A stretch of 64,000 nt of DNA, taken from the NCBI GenBank assembly GCA_938092005.1, contig CALKOU010000015.1, positions 1 through 64,000 on the forward strand, written 5' to 3'. The notes beneath the pieces are model-generated. The model was not told the origin of the DNA. It saw nothing but the letters and a program-made list of their open reading frames with translations, and ran no database searches. The translations under genes and the position numbers were made by a program. Numbering within the stretch: the stretch's first letter is position 1; each line of letters opens with the position of its first letter. Shown here piece by piece: positions 53,152 to 62,100 of this stretch. Source of the stretch: an uncultured Flavobacteriaceae bacterium. Lineage in GTDB: Bacteria; Bacteroidota; Bacteroidia; Flavobacteriales; Flavobacteriaceae.

Positions 53152-56100
53152 TTTAATAATAATATAGTTCCAACATCAGTTACAATTTCATCATTTAATC
53201 TTGTCGCAATAATTTTATATACGTAGTAGTTTGAATTAGGGTCTGAGTTAGAGCCATCCCATCCATCAATAACAATTGGCGCGGTTACAACTAAGCCATT
53301 CTCTGACTTGATTTCTTCATAAATCAATACACCAGCTTTATTATACACATAAAAGTTAACTTCTTTGAGGCCAGTAAACTCGGGTCCTATACGATCATTA
53401 ATGCCATCGTTATTAGGTGTAAATGTATTTGGCATTAGTAACGAGTAACCTTTTCCAATAGTTATCTCTTGAACACTCGTTTTGAAACATCCTGAGCTAT
53501 TGTAAGCAGTTAAGGTAACATCATAAGTGCCTTCTGCTTGATATTGATGTGACGTCCGTACGCCAATTTCAATAGGAGAAGCGTCACCAAAGTCCCATTC
53601 TATACGATCGTATGAATTTATTCCTTCAAGGGTAAATGATACTCCTGTACGTTCACTAATTGTACCATAGCTTTCAAACTCGGGACTGGTGTAGTTAAAA
53701 CTTGGATCGTTTACCGAAATATCGAGTAGATCGGAATTGATAACAACACCGCAACCAAACTCATCTTGTATTTCTAAACTAGCACCGTCAACTGGATTTA
53801 AGATGTTTATTCGATAGCGTGTTGCCGCAAAAGTCTCCGAGATGATACTAACATTAATATCGGGCACTCTGTTTGTGTTGTAATAGAAGTATACATTAGC
53901 AGCAGTAGCATTAACGTCTAGATCAATATAACCACTGCTTGAAACACAATAAGAATTACTTACTTCAATATTAGCGTATGTGATTTCGTTTTTAGCGACT
54001 TCAAAAGTTTTTTCAATTTCACAATACTCAATATTTGTTGAGAACTCAACTTCTTTAAGAATAACTTTATATAACCCTTTTTTCAAACCACTGCCATAAC
54101 TACTTCCTCTTAATTCTGAGACTTCCACCCAATTTCCAGAAGAGCAAGAAGTGTCGCCGCCAGTAATAGTTACAGACGATATTGGACTAGTTGTGCTGTC
54201 AAGATCATGATCTAAGTTGTCATTAGAACTAACGGAATTAGGTCGTGCACAAACAAGTAAAATTCCATTAGAAGAGAAGTCATCTATGACTAAACTCAGA
54301 TTCGTGAATTGAGCTGATCCACAATTTTGATAGCTAATACTACTCAATTCATAATTTGGATCAATTGCACCGTCTAGGTCTGTGTCAGCGCTATCCATAA
54401 TTCCGTCATTGTTGCTGTCTACCTTGCCATTATCCGTGATGTTATCGTTATCAATATCTGCATCAACAATATCAAAGATGCCATCATTATCAGCGTCTTT
54501 TAAACGAATTTCGTAAGTAAAACAGCTAGAGCCTTCTTCGAAGTGGTACCATGTTAATTGTTTGTAAAAGTCGGTATTCCCACCTTTAGCCGTTACAGAA
54601 ACGACACCATCATCAACACCGTCACAGCTAACGGGTATAATTTCGTTTGTTACAATTTGTAGCGGATCAGGCTCACGAACCACAAATGTTTCAGAAACAC
54701 TACAGTCAGAGGTCTGTATGGCACTAACGCTTACCGTATATGTACCAGGTAGTAGATTGCTAATAACATTGGAGGTAGTTGTATTACTGTAGTTATTTGG
54801 CCCTGTCCATGAATACAAGTAAGTAATCGAATTATCAGACATTTCAACCTTAATCTCTCCAGTTCTTTCACCATAACACGCAATATTTTTAACCCTGGAT
54901 TTTCCGTTGTCTGGGGTCAAGTTTTCATTGTAATCTGCCTCAGTTTGACTTAAAATACTAAAGTTCGGTTGCACTTCAATCTTAATTGGAATCGCAATAG
55001 TATTCGTACAAACGGCATTGTTAGCTGTTACGTTAAAATTATAGGTGCCTCCAGTAGCAATACTTCCTGTTATTTCTAGTACGTCACCCACTACCTGTGT
55101 TGCTAAACCGGCAGGAAGACTCGAAACAGTTGGTACTGTACTATTCGTAAACTTAAGACTAATCTTGTCAATCGCAGTATCTATACAAACGGCTTGATCA
55201 AGGGTAGCAGACGACCCCGTATTTGTTAGCGCAGGACCTGCAGTAACATTGATAATACCATTTAGCTCTGGGCTATCACACGACGTTTCATTGAAGGCTT
55301 TAATGACGTAGTTGTAAGTTTGATCACTAGTAATATTTTCGGATGGGGTGCCTGTAATGGTAATAATATTTGTAGTTGTATCAATACTATGTGAAACACC
55401 ATTTGGTAAGCCACTCACGGTGTAGTCCCAAAAACCTTCAGTAACTTCATATAGTATGTCATCAATTGCGTCCCCTTCACAAATTATTTGATTCGTTGCG
55501 CCAGAGGCTAAAACATGCTCCAATTGAGAATCGGGTTTTAGCGTAATTTTACCACCAATGGATACGTTGTCACACGAATTACCAGTGGTTTCTACCACGT
55601 AATTTAGCACAGTATCGGTAGTTATATCTTGTATCGATGCTCCGCTAATAATGAGTTGACTACCGCTTATGACCCAATTAAATCCAGTTCCATTTAATCC
55701 CGCTACCTGTGCAGATGTAGCTCCGCCCACAAACTCATAGACAATATCAAACGGTAGCTGAGTTCCTTCGCATATCACCTGTGAGGCTGTTGTAGAACCT
55801 GAGACTAGACGCAATTCATGATTTGCAAAAACCTGTAAGATACCTGTTTGAACTTCAGAAGTGCATCCTGTGGATTGGTTTTTAGCAATAACAGTGTATG
55901 TATATGATGTGTCTGTATTAATATTCTGTGCAGATCCCGAAATAGTAAATAACCCAGTGGCTACATTAAACTGACCACTTACACCATTAGGAACATTGTC
56001 CCAACTTAAACGAACGGCATCAACGTCACTAGAAGCTTCGAAAACAATGTCTGAAATTGCCTCCCCTTCACATAGTTGTTGATTTAGTTGATTGCTAGAA

Positions 56101-59100
56101 GCATGAACGAATAGTTCTGATTTTGGTTCAAACGTTAACGCACCAGAAACAGAAGCCGTTGAACACAGGCCTGAATTAACACTTGTTATGGTATACGTAT
56201 ATACGTTTGAGGAGTTGCTAGCTATATTATAGGAACCTGATATAGTTACACTGTTAGCACCAAAATTAGTAGAAATACCTTGTGGATTTGATCCTATTGC
56301 CACACCATTTTCTTCCCATTGTATGCTTGCGCCTACAGTACCGCCAGCATATTGGTACGTAATTGGTGCAATCGGATCACCCACACAATAAGTACTAAAA
56401 TCAGTTCCTGGCGTACTTATTGAAAATTCGTCTTGCGCATGTACCTGTATATTTCCAACAATTGTTCCAACACAACCACCATTGACCGAAGCGACACTAA
56501 CAATGAAATTATACGAGCTTAAACGCGTCACATTTAATGGTGTTCCAGCAATTTCAACGGTATTGCCAATAGTATTAAAGTAGACTCCTTCAGGAAGGTT
56601 TGTAACGGTTACTGCTGGGTTTGGTGCAACATCAACCAAGTCAAGTGTTATGGTTTGAATTGGAGTTCCCTCACAAGCCACTTGCGATAGTGCTCCGGTA
56701 TTTGTGGCACTAGGTTCTATACGAGGTGTAGGTGTTGTGGTTATCTTACCTGATATACTTTCTTCCTGACATCCACTACCGATTGTTGTAACGGTAAAGT
56801 TGTATTCAGTTGTTGAGCTAATGTCTACAGTTGGGGTACCAGAGAGGGTAACCACACCGCTGCTAACAGAAAGGTTTATCCACGAGAGGTCATCTGCAGT
56901 AGTGCTAGTTAACGTTACGTTAGTTGCATCCCCACCAATGGTAAATAGGATAGGATCAATGGCATCATTCTCACAAAGTGTTTGGTTGATGTTTGATGAG
57001 TCAAGTGTAAGCTCACCGTCAGCATTAACCGTAATTTGCCCATTAACGGCCTCACCTGTACATCCTGTAGTTGTGTTTTCAGGAAGAATACTATATGTGT
57101 ATATGGTTTCCTGTGAAATATTTTGAGATACTCCAGAAATTATAAGGACATCATTTAATGCATCATAATTTATCGTAAAGCCAACAGGTGTTGAACCTGT
57201 CCAATTGAAAGTATAATCGTTAACATTTGATAAGGTGTAACGAATGTCAGAAATTGCATCTCCCTCACAAATAGATTGATCATCATCGCTTCCTGCTTCC
57301 AGACCAATACTTGGAGTAGCTTTTAAGGTTATTTCTCCTGTCTTTATGTCTGTATTTGTACAACCAACTGTTGTCGCTGTTAGTTTATATGTATATGTAG
57401 TGTCTGATGTTATAGTTGCATTAGGTGCGCCATTGATTTCAACGGTTGTAGCGTTTTCAACAAATGATATTCCAGTTGGCGCAGTGGTTAAAACACCACC
57501 AACAAACCACTCAATTGATACATCGTCAGTACCGCCTTTTAGTTCATAAACAACAGGGGTTAAAGACTCATTATAACAAAGTTCTGCTTGGTTTGAACCA
57601 CTAATTAGCGCTAATTCAGGGTCAGCAGAAACATCTATATCTAACACTATTGTATTATCCGAATTAGGACAATCGTTTGAAGCAATAACTGTTAGTTGAA
57701 CGGAAGTGTTTTGATTATACGAGTCAAATGTTACAACAATCCCATCTGTTCCTTGCCCAGAAATAATCGTAGCTCCAGCAGGCGCAATCCAATTGTAGTT
57801 TGTTTCTCCACTTAAACCTGTAAGTGTATATGTTGTTGTGTCTCCTTCACATACTGTATCAGTACCTTGGATTAATCCCGTACCTGTAACATTTTGGTCT
57901 ATTGTAAGTGTCATAGCACTTGTCATGGGTGCAGCTCCACATTCGGATTTAGGCGTTACACTCATGGTTAAGGTTACTTGGTTATTCCCCGACGCAAGAT
58001 CGCCAGCGCTTGGCGTATACTCGGGTGATATTGTATTAGCAAAACGTAGAATTCCAGAACCAGATGTCGACCAGCTTATTGCATCATAACTATTGGCTGT
58101 TACAGTCGCATCATTAACAACATATGGCGATCCATAGCATACACTAGCATCTGCGCCGGCAAATAATTCCACTTCAGGCACAAAAGTTAAGGTAATGCTG
58201 TCTTCGACAGTATTTGAACAACTAGCATCTCCGAAGCCTCTAAGAACTAGCGTTACAAACCCCGCTGTCTTATCCTCTGAAGAGAAGAAATATTGTGTTT
58301 GAACGGCACTAACGTCTGTAAACCCATCTGTACTACCGTCAGCTCGGGACCAACTTACCGCTTGCTGGTTTGTTGCAAAGGCGTCGGATAATGTGAAGCT
58401 TGTTTCTGAACTACACAATAGTGTATCATTTCCTGCAAAAGCATTTACAGTAGGATCTATTGTGAGGGTTATTTCATCATATACGTCTGTGCAATTTCCT
58501 TGACCATACCCAGTCAAACGAAGGTTGACGGACCCATTACTAATATCGTTAGGGCCAGGAGTATAAATTGGATTTAAGTTGGTTGTTGTTTCAGAAAACA
58601 CACCATCTCCACCCGTGTTTGTCCATTCATAGCTTATGGCATTTGCAACAGTCACATTGCTAATTTGGAACGTTTCATTTGCACATATTGCTATTTGATC
58701 TGTTCCAGCGTCTACAATAACTTCATCTACAAAATTTAGAGAAATTTGTTCAACAGTAGGAGTGGTACAAGCACCATTACCGTATGCTGTTAGCGTAAGC
58801 GTGACCCCTTGGTCAATATCATTACCTCCAGGAACATAAACCTGGTTTAATGCAGTGTTAGAAACCTTAAAGCTACCTTGGCCATTGTGACTCCAAATAA
58901 TAGAGCTTTGATCTTGAATAGTTACGCCAGTAATGGGTACTTCAATTTCATTAGAACAATTTGTGAATATGTTCTGACTTAGTGTTATGGTCGGATTCTT
59001 AGTAAGTGTTAGCGTAAGTTTATCATCTACGGTTGTACACCCTAGGCCACCCGTACCCACTAGTGTTAATTCAACGGTTCCGTTCACAATATCAAGCGCA

Positions 59101-62100
59101 CTTGGTGTGTACGTTGGATTCAGCGTCAAGCTATTGTCGAAGCTACCTGTTCCACTTGTTGTCCACTCAATACTTGCTCCGTCTCCTTTAGTCGCGTCAC
59201 TTATAGTATACGTGCTTTCGGTCAAACATATTTCAGCATTTGCGCCCGCATATACTTCAGGAGCAGGAGTGAAAATAACAGCAATTTCATCCGTAGAAAT
59301 GGCGTTGCTACATGCTTTATTGTCTTCGCCAGTTACTTGTACATAAAGTGTAACCCCATCGATTAAATCAGCTCCCTGCGGAAAATATACTGGGTTAAGC
59401 ACCGTATCATCAACAAAAGTACCTTCACCATTCGTAGTCCATTTTAAGGATAAGGGGTCGTAATGTTCACCGCTTACACCTGTTATATTTATTGAAGTAG
59501 CATCGTTACAAAAGATAACACTTGATTCAAGTATGCTTATTTGGGGTAGTGGTTGTATACTGAGTACAATTTCATCTGTGACTGTTGGACAATTGCTGTT
59601 TCCATCGGCACTTAATTTAAGGATTACTTCTCCGTTAGCAATATCTGTAGCAGAAGGAGTATATATAGGATTTGGATCGTTTTCAGTTGGACTAAATGAA
59701 CCGCTTCCGGAAGTACTCCAAGTGATTGATGCAGCATCTGAAATAGTAGCTAAGTCTAAAGGATAAGAATCTCCTGCACAAACAGATGCAGTTGCAGGGC
59801 CTGCGTCAATGCTAACTGCAGTTTCAAAATAAACCGTAATCAAGCTCGTGCTTTGAGTTGCACAAGGCACATTAGGATCGGCGGTCAAAATGATGCTTAC
59901 GAAGCCTTGATCAAGTTCTTGTACCGTTGGGCTGTATACAGGAACTAATGAACTTGTATTATCAGGAGTAAAAGTTCCATTTCCACCAGACCATGCAAAG
60001 CCACTCGCATTGCTTACAACTCCATTTAATGCGATGTCTCCGGCACAAGTGGTAAAGCTTGCACCTGCATCGGCTTGCGGATTTGCCACCAATTCTAATG
60101 TCAAGTTGTCTGAAAGAACACCATTACAAGGAGAAATCTCATCAGCTTCCAGCGTAAATGTGATGATTCCATTTTCACCGTTTGCTGGTGTATACGTTGG
60201 TGTCATGGTGTTTTGACCGCTTGAAATGGTTCCAATTCCGTCATGTGTCCAGCGAATATTTTCAACAGCAGCTACAACAGCTCCATTGTTAAATGTATAT
60301 GGATTGCCTTCACACGTTACCATATCAAGACCTGCATTAACAGCACCACTTGGATTTACAGTCAGCGTCACATCTTTTTGAGCAGTTGCAGCAGTACAAG
60401 CACCTTGTCCAGCTACTGTAGCACGTAGTGTTACACTTCCATTTGTAGCATCATTTGCGCCAGTGGTGTAGACAGGAACCAACTGGTCAGAAAACTGTAA
60501 TGAACCGTCACCATTGATAATCTGCCAATCAATAGTATCATAATTTGTAGCATTGGTTCCTGTAATGGTAAAGGCTCCTTCACAAATATCAAAAGAGGAT
60601 TGAACAGTTAGTTCTGGAAGTGCTGTAATAACAAGGGTAACTTCATCGCTCACGACCGTATCACATGGATTAATTCCCGTTGCTGTGAGGCGAAGCGTAA
60701 CCGTACCGTCAATCAAATCTTGACTTCCTGGAGTATAGATTGTATTAACGCTATTTAGGTTATCAAAGGAACCATCTCCATCAACAGCAGTCCATTGAAT
60801 GTTTTGTCCATTAATTGTCGTTGCATCTGTTAAATCATAAGCCTCACCCACACAAATTTCAGCATCATTACCCGCAAATACTTCAGGAATAGGAGCAAAG
60901 TTAGCAACCATACTATCCGATATGTCAGTACAACCATCAAGCCCAGTAGCAGTAAGCGTTAGCGTTACACTTCCATTAGCGAAATCGCTTGGTGCGGGTT
61001 GGTATTGAGCGTTTAAATCATTAATTGAAGGCACAAAACTTCCTGATCCTGTTGTACTCCATTCATACGCACTTTGATTTGTTACAGCCCCACTGAGGGT
61101 AACAATGTCTCCAACACATAGCTCTTGATCTGTATTTGCATTTGCAGTTGCAGGAGGGTTTATGGTCAATAATAATTCATCTGTGATTACAGCACTACAA
61201 CCATTGTCCGCTTGAGCAGTCAATACTAAACGTATGGTTCCAACTTCATTAGCAGCTGGTGTGTATATGGCCGTTAGGTCATTTGTTGCAGCCACTAGTG
61301 TTCCTGACCCGTCTGGTGTTGACCAGATAAAGTTATTTGAATGAATCACAGCAGCACTAGTTGTCGTAAATGAAGCATCTTGACAAACAGTTGCATCCAC
61401 TCCAGCATCAACAATAGGTGTTGGTGTTAAAGCTATAATAAGTTCATCAGTTGCATCTGCACAACCATTTGTTCCAAACGCACGTAATTCTAGTCTTACT
61501 TCGCCATTAATATAATCCTGCGCTGTTGGGGTGTAGCTTGGTGTTAACGAGGTGTTATTAAGTAGCGTACTACCTCCTGTAATAACACGCCAAGATACGT
61601 TTGCACCCGCGGTAGCAGTTGCATCAGTTATTGTAATTGTTCCATCTGTTTCACATGCGGCAATATCAGCACCTGCATTTACCGTTGGCGCAGCTACAAA
61701 GGTTACACTTTTGGTAAAGGTTTGAGAATCAGTACATGGAGCTTCAGCCTGAACAGTAAGATTAAATTCTACAACACCTATTTCATTTAATGCAGGGGTG
61801 TAAGACGGATTAGCTGTTGTTTCATTTGACAAAACACCTAAGCCAGAGGTTTGCCATAATATACCTGCAACGTTGGTGTAGGTTACATCACTAAATGTTA
61901 CAGTATCATTTTCACAGAATGTTAGATCACTACCAATAATTACTTCTGGATTTTGAGCAAAACTAACAGTAAGGTCATCAATTGATGGATCACAAGAAGC
62001 ATTACCTGTAGCTGTTAGCGTAAGTTTCACAGACCCATTTGCGACATCAGCAGCACTTGGAACATATGTTGGGTTTAAGGTATTGCTTACATTGTTTAGA

